A DNA stretch of 64,000 nucleotides from Novosphingobium sp. Rr 2-17 (GCF_000272475.1 NZ_AKFJ01000118.1:62001-126000); one strand, 5' to 3'. Numbered from the stretch's first letter, positions 26,360 to 36,222 are shown. Notes: generated by a model not told the origin, from the sequence alone. Made by a program: numbers and translations.

Positions 26360-28126
26360 TCATACGGCATTCAATGTCATGCGGAACAAGGTATGGCCGT
26401 CACCCGTCACATGCTCCAACGTACCACCGAATTCGACCATGATATCGCGGGCGATGTGGAGGCCCAGACCCAATCCCTCGGACTTGGTCGAGGTGAATGG
26501 CATGAAAAGCTGGTCGGCGATGGCTGGATCGACCCCCGTGCCGCTGTCGCGAACATCGAGAATGACACGACCGTCCTGCTGCGTCAGGATGACGCTGACC
26601 CACCGATCGGGTTGGTCGCGCACGGCTTCCAGGGCGTTGGTGAGCAAGTTGACCAGCACCTGCTCCAGCCGTACCCGTCCCGCTTGCACCATCAGCGTGG
26701 CACCAGGAGCAGGTAGGTCCAGCCGTACTCGCGCGCTGCGGAAACGGTCTCCCACCAGCAAGCGGACGCCATCGATGACCTGGGTCAGCGGCAGCGGGCC
26801 GATCGTGCCGACGCCGCGCCGTGCGTAACGGCGCAATTGCGCAGTGATGCTGCCGATCCGGTCAGTCATTGCCACGATTTCGCGCAAGTTGGTCGCGACT
26901 TGGGCAGGCTGGGCGCGCGCTAGAAAGGCAGCGGCGTTTTCGGCGAACGTGCGGATCGTCGCTACCGGCTGGTTGATTTCATGGGCGACGCCTGCCGAAA
27001 TCGTGCCGAGCGTTCCCAGGCGGTTGGCATGGGCCAGCTCCTCGCGCGCCTGGCGGTAACGCTGGTCGGCAACGGCGCGCGCTTCCATTTCTCGTGCGAG
27101 ATCGCGAGTGCGCAGCGCCACTTCCTGTTCAAGCCGCGCGCGTGCCTCAGCGGCGCGACGGCGGCGGACGCTTGCCCAGCCGAGTGTGGCCACGGTCAGC
27201 GATAGCAGGACCGCGAACAGCATGGTGGCGATCTCGGCGCGTTGCCGCGCTGCCTTCAGCGCCTCTCCCAGCGGTTCGATGTGATAGAGCTGCCAGCCGG
27301 CCACCGGCACTGGCAGGCTGGCCGTCGTTGCTGGCGACCCGTCGGGCAGGGTGGTGAGACCATTGGCGGCGATCGCTATGCCAAGCGGTGTCAGCGGCGC
27401 GCCGCCGAATTGCAGCGCTGCCTTGATTTGCGCTTTGCGTGCCGGCGCAATTGCCTTGAGCGTCCGAAAGTGTAGCGCCGGGTCGCTGCTGAGCAGCAGC
27501 ACGCCATTGGCATCGGTGACGAAACTGAGCGCCTGCCCATCATTCCAGGCTCGTTCGATCGCGTCGAACTCTACTTTCACCACGATTACGCCGATCGGGC
27601 CGTCGCGATCCTCGATCCGGCGGGACAGGAACAGGCCGGGGCGATGGCTGACCGTGCCGAGCGCGAAATACTCACTGCCGCCCTTGGTCCAGCCGAGGCG
27701 ATAATAAGGACGGAAGTTGTAGTCGTGGCCCACGAAGCTCTCGGGCAGGCGGGCGTTGGAGGCCGCAATCGTCTTACCCTGCCGATCGAGCGCGAAGATC
27801 GCGCCTGCCCCAGTCTTGTCTTTGAGCACGGCCAGCTTGTCGTTCAAGGCAGGGTCTACCCGGCCCGAGCGCAGAGCGGCGCGCAGATCGGGATATTCGC
27901 CCAGTACTGCCGGCAGCAACCGGAACTTCTGAAGCTCGGATTCCAGCAGACGCAGCACTGCGCGGGTTTGCTGGGTGGTTTCCTCGCGCTCGGCAGCGAT
28001 GGCCTGCGTGCGCAACATCCAATGATAGCGCTCGGCAAAAACCGCTGTGCCCGCACCAACCGCAAGGATCGCCAAAACCCAGGGCGCGATACGGCGGCAC
28101 CAAACAGGGAAGGATGCATGAGCCAT
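26360..28126 (-). CDS. dctB: C4-dicarboxylate sensor histidine kinase DctB-like
   Basis: About 588 residues. An N-terminal helix ([18 protein letters not shown]) and a second near residue 295 flank a periplasmic PAS-like double sensor domain ([13 protein letters not shown] is a characteristic DctB sensor block). A coiled linker leads to the H-box [16 protein letters not shown] and the ATPase domain with N ([10 protein letters not shown]), G1 (VRDSGTGVD) and G2 (GLGLGLHIA) boxes. The start is either ATG 28126 or GTG 28144; neither has a strong ribosome site. It lies upstream of dctD in the same operon and divergent from dctA. Confidence 0.88.
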   Translation of the reverse strand: MAHASFPVWCRRIAPWVLAILAVGAGTAVFAERYHWMLRTQAIAAEREETTQQTRAVLRLLESELQKFRLLPAVLGEYPDLRAALRSGRVDPALNDKLAVLKDKTGAGAIFALDRQGKTIAASNARLPESFVGHDYNFRPYYRLGWTKGGSEYFALGTVSHRPGLFLSRRIEDRDGPIGVIVVKVEFDAIERAWNDGQALSFVTDANGVLLLSSDPALHFRTLKAIAPARKAQIKAALQFGGAPLTPLGIAIAANGLTTLPDGSPATTASLPVPVAGWQLYHIEPLGEALKAARQRAEIATMLFAVLLSLTVATLGWASVRRRRAAEARARLEQEVALRTRDLAREMEARAVADQRYRQAREELAHANRLGTLGTISAGVAHEINQPVATIRTFAENAAAFLARAQPAQVATNLREIVAMTDRIGSITAQLRRYARRGVGTIGPLPLTQVIDGVRLLVGDRFRSARVRLDLPAPGATLMVQAGRVRLEQVLVNLLTNALEAVRDQPDRWVSVILTQQDGRVILDVRDSGTGVDPAIADQLFMPFTSTKSEGLGLGLHIARDIMVEFGGTLEHVTGDGHTLFRMTLNAV

Positions 28127-28129
28127 GGT

Positions 28130-28147
28130 TGTGTGGATTATCACACA
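28130..28147. promoter_or_regulatory. Palindrome between dctB and dctA, candidate DctD site
   Basis: TGTGTGGATTATCACACA has perfect six-base arms (TGTGTG / CACACA) around GATTAT. Its form resembles the dyad sites bound by DctD upstream of rhizobial dctA (from memory). It lies immediately upstream of the dctB ATG and about 190 bases before dctA. If dctB starts at the GTG, the site overlaps the start codon. Confidence 0.55.
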
Positions 28148-28339
28148 AATTGTCTCAGGGCGATGTCGAAATCCACATTGATTGCCAGATGCAGGGTGCC
28201 GGAAAATACAATTTTACCGTTATATATCAGTGAATTAGGACGATTCATATTAGCATATTGGCGCCGTTCCGCTTTGGGGGCACCATCATCTCTGTCGCAA
28301 ATAGAAAGCCAGCGGCGGCTATGGAGATGGAGCAAACCC

Positions 28340-29683
28340 ATGATCAACCCGACTTTCCCGACGCCTGCGCAGCCCGCAAGGCGCAAGGGGTTTGCCTCCC
28401 AGCTCTATGTCCAGGTGCTGGTCGCGATCATGCTGGGCGCGGTTCTCGGCCATTTCTGGCCCGCCTATGGCGAGGCCCTGAAGCCACTAGGCGACGGCTT
28501 CATCAAACTGGTAAAGATGATCATTGCCCCGGTCATCTTCCTGACCATCGTCACTGGCATCTCAGGGATGAAAGAACTGGGCTCGGTTGGTCGCGTCGCA
28601 GGCAAGGCCTTCGCCTATTTCCTGGTCTTCTCGACGCTGGCGCTGGTCGTGGGCTTGATCGTCGGCAACCTCGTCCAGCCGGGCGCAGGCATGAACATCG
28701 ACCCCGCCACGCTGGATACCAGTGGGATCAAGGATTACGCGGCCAAGGCGCATGAAACGACGCTGACTGGGTTCCTGCTCGGCGTGATCCCCAACACGCT
28801 GGTCAGCGCTTTCACCGACGGCAACATTCTCCAGATCCTTCTCGTCGCGATCCTGTTCGGCATTTCGATCAGCCTCGTCGGCGAACCCGCTGCGCCCGTC
28901 ACGCGGTTCCTGGAACGGCTGAGCGTGATCGTCTTCAAGCTCGTTTCGATCCTCATGCGGGCGGCCCCGATCGGAGCCTTCGGCGCAATCGCGTTCACCA
29001 TCGGCAAGTATGGCGTTGGTAGCCTCGTCAACCTAGGGGCGCTGGTCGCGACCTTCTACCTGACGGCGCTGCTGTTCGTGGTTGTGGTGCTGGGCACCGT
29101 GGCCCGCCTGACTGGCTTTTCGATCTTCAAACTGATCCGCTACCTCAAGGCCGAACTGTTGCTGGTGCTGGGCACATCCTCGTCCGAGGCGGCGCTGCCC
29201 AACCTCATCGAAAAGATGGAACGGGCCGGCTGCGAAAAGTCGATCGTCGGACTGGTCGTCCCCACCGGCTACAGCTTCAACCTGGATGGCACCAACATCT
29301 ACATGACACTGGCGGCGCTGTTTATCGCGCAAGCCACCGGGGTCGAACTGACGCTGGGGCAGGAATTGCTGCTGCTGGGCGTCGCCATGCTGTCGTCCAA
29401 GGGCGCTGCGGGCGTAACGGGCGCAGGCTTCATCACCCTGGCGGCCACGTTGTCGATCGTGCCGACGGTGCCGCTTGCGGGCATGGCGCTGATCCTGGGC
29501 GTCGATCGCTTCATGAGCGAATGCCGCAGCCTGACCAACTTCATCGGCAACGCCGTCGCCACGATCGTGGTTGCGCGCTGGGAAGGCGGGCTGGATCGCG
29601 AAAAGCTGAATGCAGCGCTCAACGGCCGCAGCCTTTCGCCCAGCGACAACGAAGCGCCTTTGCCCGCGCTCTCTGCAGCCTGA
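28340..29683 (+). CDS. dctA: C4-dicarboxylate transporter DctA
   Basis: Proton/sodium-coupled inner-membrane importer for succinate, fumarate and malate. 447 residues, about eight helices plus re-entrant loops. Family signatures are [18 protein letters not shown] (hairpin 1) and [15 protein letters not shown] (TM7). The start at 28340 has GGAG eight bases upstream and gives [15 protein letters not shown]; the long open frame further upstream is antisense to dctB. Divergent from dctBD and followed by a porin gene after 62 bases. Confidence 0.94.
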   Translation: MINPTFPTPAQPARRKGFASQLYVQVLVAIMLGAVLGHFWPAYGEALKPLGDGFIKLVKMIIAPVIFLTIVTGISGMKELGSVGRVAGKAFAYFLVFSTLALVVGLIVGNLVQPGAGMNIDPATLDTSGIKDYAAKAHETTLTGFLLGVIPNTLVSAFTDGNILQILLVAILFGISISLVGEPAAPVTRFLERLSVIVFKLVSILMRAAPIGAFGAIAFTIGKYGVGSLVNLGALVATFYLTALLFVVVVLGTVARLTGFSIFKLIRYLKAELLLVLGTSSSEAALPNLIEKMERAGCEKSIVGLVVPTGYSFNLDGTNIYMTLAALFIAQATGVELTLGQELLLLGVAMLSSKGAAGVTGAGFITLAATLSIVPTVPLAGMALILGVDRFMSECRSLTNFIGNAVATIVVARWEGGLDREKLNAALNGRSLSPSDNEAPLPALSAA

Positions 29684-29693
29684 CATCCTTTTT

Positions 29694-29722
29694 GGAAGGT
29701 GCCGCTCCGGCTGGCGCCTTCC
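29694..29722 (+). promoter_or_regulatory. Hairpin between dctA and the porin gene
   Basis: GGAAGGTGCC pairs with GGCGCCTTCC (one G-U pair) across a nine-base loop, ten bases after the dctA stop. There is no T-run afterwards, so it is more likely a processing or mRNA-protecting structure than a full terminator. Confidence 0.45.
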
Positions 29723-29745
29723 ACTAGCCGATCGGTTCCAAACCC

Positions 29746-31293
29746 ATGCGTATCACCCGCTTTATGTGCGGCGCGCTGACGATCGCCTCCGCGACGCCCG
29801 CCGCAGCCCAATCCGCAGCCTCCGAGACCGCCGCTACCGAGGCACCCGCTGCCGAGGCAGTGGCTAAGACAACCGCTTCAGAAGCGCCCAAGGCGGTCGA
29901 GCCTCAACCCGCTCAGCCAGCCAAGCGTGCGACTTATCCCGCCGCCGCGCAAGGCGATGGCGCCACCACCAAGGGCTACAACTTGTCACGCTGGGCGGAG
30001 GACTGGCAAGTCTATCGCGACCCGGCCAAGCGCGACGATTTCCTCGACCGCCTGAAATACCTGCCGCTGAACGATGACGGCGATATCTACCTGACGCTGA
30101 GCGGCGAGGCGCGGTTGCGGATGAACCTGACCAGCAATCCGCAACTGGCAGAGGCACCCGAACAACGCCAGGACATCCTGCGGCTGGTGGGCGGCGCCGA
30201 TCTGCATGTCGGCGAGCATCTGCGTTTTTACGGCGAACTTGCTCATGGCGAATTGAGCGGCAAGAATGTCGGCACTCCCTCGGGATCGCTGCGCAACAAG
30301 TTCGTGTACCAGCAGTATTTTGCGGAAGCCAAGGGGAGCCTGGGCCCCGTCGATGTGGGCATCCGCTATGGCCGGCAAGAATTTACCGATGGCCCGAACC
30401 TGTTGATTTCCCAGCGCGATAACAACACTATCCGCTTCGTGTTGAACGGCACACGCGCCTGGGTGCGTAAGGCAACGATGCGCGCGACGATCTTTGATTT
30501 CGAAACCACCGACTTGGGCAATGGCGGGCTGGGCGATGACGCGCCGGACAAGAACCGCCGGTTTAGCGGTGTGTCCGCAGGGTTCGTCGTGCCGACCCAA
30601 TGGCTGGGCGGATCGAGCCTTTATTTTGATCCGTTCTTCTGGCGGCGGCGCAACCTGGTCGGCACCTGGGGCGGGGTCGTGGCGCCCGCGGTGCGCTATT
30701 ATGCCGGCGCGCGGCTATGGGGCGATATCGGTCCGGTCGCGCTCGACTGGACGGTGAGCCGCCAATATGGCCACTTCGACAACCGGGAGATCAAAGCATG
30801 GCAAATCTTTGCCGCTCAGACGGTCCGCCTGGGTGCTGACAAAAGCGGCCCGCGCGTGGGCATCCATGCCGACTATGGCAGCGGCGGCGGGGGCTATGGC
30901 AAGGGAACATTGCGCAACGCCTATGCCCCGTTCGGGAACAACATCTACTTCAGTTATGGCTTGTTCCTGACCGCCACCAACATGATCGCGGTTTCGCCGA
31001 ACTTCTCATTCCAGCCGGTCAAGGGCGTGCGCGCCAGTCTGGAATACCAGTTCACCTGGCGAGACAGCGCTCACGACGCCGTCTACCGCGCCAACAACAC
31101 GCCCTATGTCGGCACCGAAAAAGTCGCCGGCAAAGCCGTGGCTCAACTGGCCCGCGCCCAGATCGTCTATTCGATCTCGCCCCGCCTATCGCTGACGACG
31201 AGGCTCGAACATCTCCAGGCGAAGGAAGTGCTGAAGCGTGCCGGCTATCACAACTCAGCCTTCCTCGCGACCTGGGTAAGCTTCCGCTTCTAA
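29746..31293 (+). CDS. AlgE-type outer-membrane porin (alginate-export family)
   Basis: 515 residues. A signal peptide (MRITRFMCGALTIASATPAAAQ) is followed by an Ala/Glu/Pro-rich linker of about 45 residues, then a beta-barrel with alternating aromatic strands (LTLSGEARLRMNL, LRFYGELAHGELSG, VGIRYGRQEF) ending in the outer-membrane signature ...WVSFRF. Domain type matches alginate-export/AlgE proteins, which in non-alginate bacteria act as substrate-specific channels. It is directly behind dctA, so it probably passes dicarboxylates across the outer membrane (inference from context). Confidence 0.85.
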   Translation: MRITRFMCGALTIASATPAAAQSAASETAATEAPAAEAVAKTTASEAPKAVEPQPAQPAKRATYPAAAQGDGATTKGYNLSRWAEDWQVYRDPAKRDDFLDRLKYLPLNDDGDIYLTLSGEARLRMNLTSNPQLAEAPEQRQDILRLVGGADLHVGEHLRFYGELAHGELSGKNVGTPSGSLRNKFVYQQYFAEAKGSLGPVDVGIRYGRQEFTDGPNLLISQRDNNTIRFVLNGTRAWVRKATMRATIFDFETTDLGNGGLGDDAPDKNRRFSGVSAGFVVPTQWLGGSSLYFDPFFWRRRNLVGTWGGVVAPAVRYYAGARLWGDIGPVALDWTVSRQYGHFDNREIKAWQIFAAQTVRLGADKSGPRVGIHADYGSGGGGYGKGTLRNAYAPFGNNIYFSYGLFLTATNMIAVSPNFSFQPVKGVRASLEYQFTWRDSAHDAVYRANNTPYVGTEKVAGKAVAQLARAQIVYSISPRLSLTTRLEHLQAKEVLKRAGYHNSAFLATWVSFRF

Positions 31294-32351
31294 GGTATCA
31301 GCCGGTCCGCGCGCAGTTGGGCGAACAGATCGAAGAACGCATCGTCCGTCGGTTGATACGCTGTGAAGCCCAGCCGACGGCTTTTCGACATGTCCGTCAC
31401 CACTTCGATCGGGCGGCCAAGGTCAGCATCGGTGTGCCAGGGAGATGCCAGCCGGGCGAGGTCCGGTTCGGCCAAGTGATGGCGTTCGACGATCTGCCGC
31501 CAGATGGGGCCATCATTCGCCATTTGTAGTTCCAACGGTCTGACGGTGCCGTCGAACGGCGCGGCCTCGATCCCGAACCAATCGGCGATTCGGCTCCACA
31601 TCCAGCTCCACCGAAACACGTCGCCGTTGACAATATTAAATGCTTCGTTTGCCGCGGCGGGCGTGGTCGCGGCCCATAGCAATTGCTTGGCCAGCACGCG
31701 CGCATCCGTCATGTCCGTCAGGCCGTTCCACTGGGCGGAGGAGCCGGGAAAAGTGAACGGTCGTCCCGTTTCGCGGCACAGCGTGGCGTAGACCGCCAGC
31801 GTCGTGCCCATGTTCATGGCGTTGCCCACAGCCTTGCCGATCACGGTGTGCGGACGATGGACGCTCCAGGTCAAGCCATCACGCTCGGCTGCGGCGAACA
31901 CCTCGTCCTCCTGCGCGTAATAGAAGTTCTCGATATCCAGCCGGCCCTGATCCTCGCGGAATGGCGTTTGTGGCAACTGGCCCTTCCCATAGGCTTCGAA
32001 TGGACCAAGGTAATGCTTCAATCCCGTGACCAGCGCGACGTGACGCGCGCCGGTAGGCTGGGGTAGACCATTAAGCAGGTTGCGCACCATGGCCGCGTTG
32101 ACGCGAATATTCTCTGTTTCGGTCGCCTGACGCAGCCAAGTGGCGATGAAAACGGCGTCGGGCTGCAGACTGCCCAGCGCGGCTGCGGTGGCTTGCGCGT
32201 CTTGGAGGTCGGCAACCACCGGCAGCACGCCCGCTTGTTCCGACGGACGCCGGGCGAGACCATGGACCGTCCATCCCTGATTTAGCAGCAGGTTGGCCGT
32301 CGCGCTGCCGACTATACCGCTTGCGCCCACTACGAGTGCCGTTCCTGCCAT
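31290..32351 (-). CDS. PRISE-type SDR oxidoreductase
   Basis: About 353 residues. The nucleotide site is LVVGASGIVGSATANLLL. The catalytic signatures are those of PRISE enzymes (progesterone 5-beta-reductase / iridoid synthase-like): TGLKHYLGP with the Lys and ENFYYAQED with the Tyr. These reduce activated C=C bonds of enones; the bacterial substrate is unknown. The start at 32351 has GGAG seven bases upstream; ATG 32363 does not. The 3' end overlaps the porin gene by four bases on the opposite strand. Divergently arranged with an HxlR regulator. Confidence 0.85.
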   Translation of the reverse strand: MAGTALVVGASGIVGSATANLLLNQGWTVHGLARRPSEQAGVLPVVADLQDAQATAAALGSLQPDAVFIATWLRQATETENIRVNAAMVRNLLNGLPQPTGARHVALVTGLKHYLGPFEAYGKGQLPQTPFREDQGRLDIENFYYAQEDEVFAAAERDGLTWSVHRPHTVIGKAVGNAMNMGTTLAVYATLCRETGRPFTFPGSSAQWNGLTDMTDARVLAKQLLWAATTPAAANEAFNIVNGDVFRWSWMWSRIADWFGIEAAPFDGTVRPLELQMANDGPIWRQIVERHHLAEPDLARLASPWHTDADLGRPIEVVTDMSKSRRLGFTAYQPTDDAFFDLFAQLRADRLIP

Positions 32352-32453
32352 GTCGTGCTCCATCTGGTTTGCTGGGAGCGGAACTTATGTACCTTAAGGG
32401 CTCTCTTCCAGAAGGCACCCTTTGGGGACATGGACACCAGGAGGTTACCAGAC
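32352..32453. promoter_or_regulatory. Divergent promoter region between the PRISE reductase and HxlR regulator
   Basis: 102 bases shared by two divergent starts. It contains the short palindrome CCTTAAGG and spaced AAGGG / CCCTT arms, which are candidate sites for the HxlR protein. AGGAGG (32439-32444) serves the regulator gene. No confident promoter elements can be assigned. Confidence 0.35.
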
Positions 32454-32831
32454 ATGCAGCCCGGAAGCGCAGAAGAGGATTGGCGCGAGGATTGCGCACC
32501 GCGCCGCGTGCTGGAACTGTTCGCGACCAAATGGACCAGCATGGTCCTGCACACGCTTCATGCCCGGCATGGCGGCGTGGCGCGCACAGGCGTCCTGCAT
32601 CGCAGCCTGCCTGGCATCTCTAAAAAGATGCTGGTGCAGACTTTGCGCGAGATGGAAGGCAGCGGGCTTGTGTCGCGCCATGTCCAGGGAACGATGCCGC
32701 CTGCGGTAGAATACCGCCTGACCCCACTGGGGAGACGCTTCCTCGAACCTGTGGAACTGCTCTACAAATGGGGTCGCGCCAATCCCGATGCCCTCGACGC
32801 TTTGGGTTCGCGGCCAAGTTCGCGCTGGTGA
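32454..32831 (+). CDS. HxlR family transcriptional regulator
   Basis: 125 residues with one winged helix-turn-helix. The family pattern is clear: CAPRRVLELFATKWTSMVLHTL, then GVLHRSLPGISKKMLVQTLREME and VEYRLTPLGRRFLEPV. The Cys near residue 14 is at the position used for redox or electrophile sensing in HxlR/YodB-type proteins. The start at 32454 has a near-perfect AGGAGG nine bases upstream. It is divergent from the PRISE reductase, which it most likely controls, perhaps in response to an enone or quinone (inference). Confidence 0.9.
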   Translation: MQPGSAEEDWREDCAPRRVLELFATKWTSMVLHTLHARHGGVARTGVLHRSLPGISKKMLVQTLREMEGSGLVSRHVQGTMPPAVEYRLTPLGRRFLEPVELLYKWGRANPDALDALGSRPSSRW

Positions 32832-32861
32832 GGCTTGGTTGCGTTGCCAGGGGACAAGCCG

Positions 32862-33530
32862 ATGAACGCGGCTGATCCGCACGCTGGTTGGCGCCGGCGG
32901 GCCTGCTGGTTAGCGCTGCTGTGCTGGGCAGGGTTCGCGATCATGTTCGGCTTGATCGAAACCGGGCATGTCCAATCCTTCGACGCTGCCGGGCTCACGA
33001 TGTGGCGGAATGGCGCCGAGCTTGCCCGTCCGCTCGGCCCCGGTTGGTTGTCCGAAGCCGTCCGCGATTACACTGCGTTGGGGAGCGCCTTGTTGCGCAA
33101 CATATTTGCGCTAGGCGCACTCGTGGCCCTCTTTTTCCTCGAACGTCGGCGCGAGGCCGTGTTGTTCTTTGCCACGGTGTGCGGCGGATGGGCGCTGTCG
33201 GATACAATCAAGCTGCTGGTTCAGCGCCCCCGGCCGATGATCGTGCCGCACCTGGTGCACGCCGGGGGTAGCAGCTTTCCCAGCGCGCATAGTTTCAATG
33301 CCGCGGTCGTTTACATCACGATGGCACTGGCATTTTCTGCGCTGAGCCAGCGCCGCGCCGTTCGTTTGACGCTCATCGCCAGCGCCGTGGTGCTAACCGT
33401 ACTCGTGGCGCTCAGTCGTGTCTGGCTCGGCGTTCATAATCCGAGCGATGTGATCGCCGGTTGGCTGGGTGGTGCAGGCTGGGCATTGCTGGCCTCGGCG
33501 ATCCTGACCGAGCGGGACGCCATTCGCTAG
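32862..33530 (+). CDS. PAP2 family membrane phosphatase
   Basis: 222 residues, about five to six membrane helices. The three PAP2 motifs are present: KLLVQRPRP, SFPSAHSFNAA and SRVWLGVHNPSDVIAGW with the catalytic His residues. Members dephosphorylate undecaprenyl pyrophosphate, phosphatidic acid or related lipids at the periplasmic face; the substrate cannot be told from sequence. The start at 32862 follows a GGGGA stretch. It lies 30 bases behind the HxlR gene. Confidence 0.88.
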   Translation: MNAADPHAGWRRRACWLALLCWAGFAIMFGLIETGHVQSFDAAGLTMWRNGAELARPLGPGWLSEAVRDYTALGSALLRNIFALGALVALFFLERRREAVLFFATVCGGWALSDTIKLLVQRPRPMIVPHLVHAGGSSFPSAHSFNAAVVYITMALAFSALSQRRAVRLTLIASAVVLTVLVALSRVWLGVHNPSDVIAGWLGGAGWALLASAILTERDAIR

Positions 33531-33755
33531 TTTGGATGCCGACCGTTATGGGAAGGGCCGTGCCGAAGACCGCGGCGATCGAAAAGGGCGGCTAGGCGCC
33601 GCCACCTTCGATCGTTGCGTGGGTGTGAGCGTGTTCACTCTCCAGATCACCCATCGTATCGGATCGGACGTCGATACCGCGCGCGCGATAACGCAGGTAA
33701 ATCCTGGCAAGCGCGGGGGCGTCCTTGCCGGCACCCAATCCTCGCGCATCGCTTC

Positions 33756-34064
33756 TCAACGTTTGCGTACGAACTCGGCCCGAAGGACGAGGCCCTTAAT
33801 GCCGGGATACTTGCAGTCGATTTCCTGCGAATCGCCGGTCAGCCGGATCGAGGGGATCAACGTACCGCGCTTGAGCGTTTGGCCGGCCCCCTTAACGTCC
33901 AGATCCTTTATCAGCGTGACGGCATCGCCATCTGCCAGCAAGTTGCCGACCGCATCGCGTACCTCGATCGTGCTCTCGGCGGCTTTCTTGGCGGCTAGTT
34001 CGGAGGCGGGCATCCATTCGCCGCTCTCCTCGTCGTAGATGTAGTCTTGCGCGTCGTCTGACAT
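33756..34064 (-). CDS. PhnA/YjdM-like protein without the N-terminal zinc ribbon
   Basis: 102 residues. The C-terminal PhnA domain is well preserved (VRDAVGNLLADGDAVTLIKDLDVKG, then IDCKYPGIKGLVLRAEFVRK). In enterobacterial YjdM this follows a zinc ribbon with two CxxC pairs; here the N-terminus reads DDAQDYIYDEESGEWMP with no cysteine. Despite the historical name, PhnA proteins are not needed for phosphonate use and their function is unclear. Single gene with no phosphonate genes nearby. Confidence 0.85.
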   Translation of the reverse strand: MSDDAQDYIYDEESGEWMPASELAAKKAAESTIEVRDAVGNLLADGDAVTLIKDLDVKGAGQTLKRGTLIPSIRLTGDSQEIDCKYPGIKGLVLRAEFVRKR

Positions 34065-34225
34065 ATTGGCCTCCTGTCAGTCACGCCTTTGGCAGGATGC
34101 AGCCGGATTGGCGAGACCACAATATGCCGCGCGAATGGTAGCCCCGACCTATCCAGCTGTATGATCAGGATAAGCGTAACGGTGCAAACCCGCATACGTC
34201 TTCGCCCCATGCGGGGGCGAATAGG

Positions 34226-34921
34226 TTATGTGCCCAGCAAGCTCTTCTTGAACAGCGTCTTGATCAACCGATCTTCGAGAAACCGCCCGATGACATACAA
34301 AGTGGCGAAGATCGCGGCAAAGACATAAGCCGCCGTGGGCGAGTGCTTCTTGTCTTTTTCTTTGTCCGCACCGTCTTTCTTAGGTTTTTCTGGCGGAGGT
34401 GCGCCCAGGGCTTTGTCTATTGGGTTCATCGGCATTTCCGCTTTCTTTTCAGCGGATTTTTTCGCCGCGTCCGAAGCTTTTTCCGCCGCGCTTTCGGCTT
34501 TGGCCGATGATTTTTCGAGATTCCCCATGGCGATAGTAAGCTGAGCGAAGCCCAGAAACAGTAGCGGCGCCAAAAAGCAGAACAGCAACGACCGACTGAT
34601 CAGATCATAGCGTAGCACAGACCCGACCGAAGTCGTTTCGATCTGCAAGACGCCGCTATCGAAAACGGACATCTTGTCTTGTGCCGCTTGGTCTTTCTTG
34701 CGGAAAGTCAGCGTGTCACTAGCTCGTTCGTGGCTGGTGCCGACCTCGCGAAACAAGGGGGCCAGCTTTGCGAAAGCTTCCTCGCTCGATTGCTGGGGCG
34801 CAAGCGGCAGGCTGCCCCTGACGTGCCAGATCCAGTCGATGAAACGCAGGTTCATTGGGCCTCGGGTTGAGAGAGCCTTTTGATGCTGCGCAGGGCTGAG
34901 GGCTGGAGCCGGGCCGCTCAT
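34226..34921 (-). CDS. Hypothetical membrane protein with charged linker
   Basis: About 231 residues, no family recognised. The first 110 residues are soluble. A hydrophobic helix follows (LLFCFLAPLLFLGFAQLTIA), then an Ala/Lys/Glu-rich coiled-coil-like stretch (KSSAKAESAAEKASDAAKK), a Pro/Lys-rich linker, and a second helix (AAYVFAAIFATLYVIGRFLE). This architecture suggests a membrane-bound structural protein. The start could be ATG 34921 or a TTG five codons upstream. It lies 58 bases before the end-to-end neighbouring desaturase-like gene on the same strand and is downstream of it. Confidence 0.6.
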   Translation of the reverse strand: MSGPAPALSPAQHQKALSTRGPMNLRFIDWIWHVRGSLPLAPQQSSEEAFAKLAPLFREVGTSHERASDTLTFRKKDQAAQDKMSVFDSGVLQIETTSVGSVLRYDLISRSLLFCFLAPLLFLGFAQLTIAMGNLEKSSAKAESAAEKASDAAKKSAEKKAEMPMNPIDKALGAPPPEKPKKDGADKEKDKKHSPTAAYVFAAIFATLYVIGRFLEDRLIKTLFKKSLLGT

Positions 34922-34982
34922 CGCTGCTTCAGCCAAGGCATCAAGGATGGACGAAGGGGGTTAACCGGGCGAGCAGTTATCA

Positions 34983-35975
34983 TCACTCGGCCGGTACCGT
35001 CGCCGACATTGGCATCGACCGACCGTAGCGCTCCTTGAGCGTCTTCCAGCCCTCGGTGAAAGGATAAGTCATCTGTTCGCGGATCGACATGCGGCGACCA
35101 CCTTCCATCCCGAGCAGTTCTGCCTCACCGTCCACGCATGTGCCGAACATGCGGTCGATGAAGATGTACGTGCCGGCATAATTGCTGCGGGTGGCTTCGA
35201 AGTCCTGCGAATGGTGGACGCTGTGATGTTCGGTGGTGTTGAACACGAAGCGCCACCAGCGCGGCGTGTTGAAGCGAACATTGATGTGCTGGTAAGTTCC
35301 GACTGACAAGCCGATTGCGCCGGCGAGAAGAGCCGCTCTCGGCAAGAAGTCGAAGAAGCCGCCGATCCCCAGGCCGATCAGGAAAAGCTCGACCGGATTG
35401 CCTACCGCGCCTTTGTTGATGTTCAACTGGGTGATGTAGTGATGCACCGAATGGGGCAACCACAGCGGATACCAGTTATGCATCCCGCGATGCATCCAAT
35501 ATTGCCCGAAATCGAAGATGAATGAGATCATGAAAGCTTGCACCAGCAATGGCAAGCCAGTGAACCACTTGAATTTGTCCCAATCGAATTGGTGCTGGAC
35601 GGCTTCGATCATGGCACCGTCGCCGATATAGCCGTCGATCATACGAAGAAACGTATAACCAAGCCCGACATAGAACAGGTCGGTGACCAGTTCTTTCCAA
35701 GTCAGGCGCCAACTCTCGTGACGAGGGTAAAGCCATTCGAGCCCGAGCAGCAGTACTCTAAAGCCGATGCCTATGCCGATGGCGGTCGATGCCTTGGCGA
35801 TGGAATTGGGAGCATAATACCAGAACGCGATCAGCGCGAACAGGATCGTGGGTTGGAACCAGGTGAAGATGAACTGTTTCAGCGGGCCGCCTTCGACCTT
35901 GGGGATATTCTCCCAGCCCACGGTTACAGGCGCTTGTGCCCCGATAACCCTGTTACCTACGCGTACTCCGACCAT
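34983..35975 (-). CDS. Sterol desaturase / fatty acid hydroxylase family protein
   Basis: 330 residues, integral membrane di-iron oxygenase. The histidine clusters of the superfamily are visible: HRGMH (with upstream FDFGQYWM), HSVHH and the later EHHSVHHSQD. Several hydrophobic helices flank them. Bacterial members hydroxylate or desaturate lipids or carotenoids; the substrate is unknown here. No carotenoid or hopanoid gene is adjacent. Confidence 0.87.
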   Translation of the reverse strand: MVGVRVGNRVIGAQAPVTVGWENIPKVEGGPLKQFIFTWFQPTILFALIAFWYYAPNSIAKASTAIGIGIGFRVLLLGLEWLYPRHESWRLTWKELVTDLFYVGLGYTFLRMIDGYIGDGAMIEAVQHQFDWDKFKWFTGLPLLVQAFMISFIFDFGQYWMHRGMHNWYPLWLPHSVHHYITQLNINKGAVGNPVELFLIGLGIGGFFDFLPRAALLAGAIGLSVGTYQHINVRFNTPRWWRFVFNTTEHHSVHHSQDFEATRSNYAGTYIFIDRMFGTCVDGEAELLGMEGGRRMSIREQMTYPFTEGWKTLKERYGRSMPMSATVPAE

Positions 35976-36222
35976 ATCGCCCGCCCCTGCAATGCTTGGT
36001 TGCCGACTCCAGTACTACCAATTGGCATTATCGTAATATCATTGTGACTCGCTTGTCTACACGAATAGTGGGCTGGGCCATGCGCTCTCCCTGAAAGCAG
36101 ACGAAGGCTGGACGGTAGCCTGTCAGCCCGAGGCCGTATCGATCGGTCGTTCTGCTGACATTTGTCCGTTGACGGTCGCAGTTCCATTGCGCAGGTAGAC
36201 CCCCAGATCGGGGCGCTATTTC

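Noticed and set aside
28148-28339. Sigma-54 promoter upstream of dctA
   Set aside because: The best candidate (TTGGCGCCGTTCCGC near 28259) has nine rather than ten bases between GG and GC, and the GGGCACC further on lacks a correctly spaced GC.
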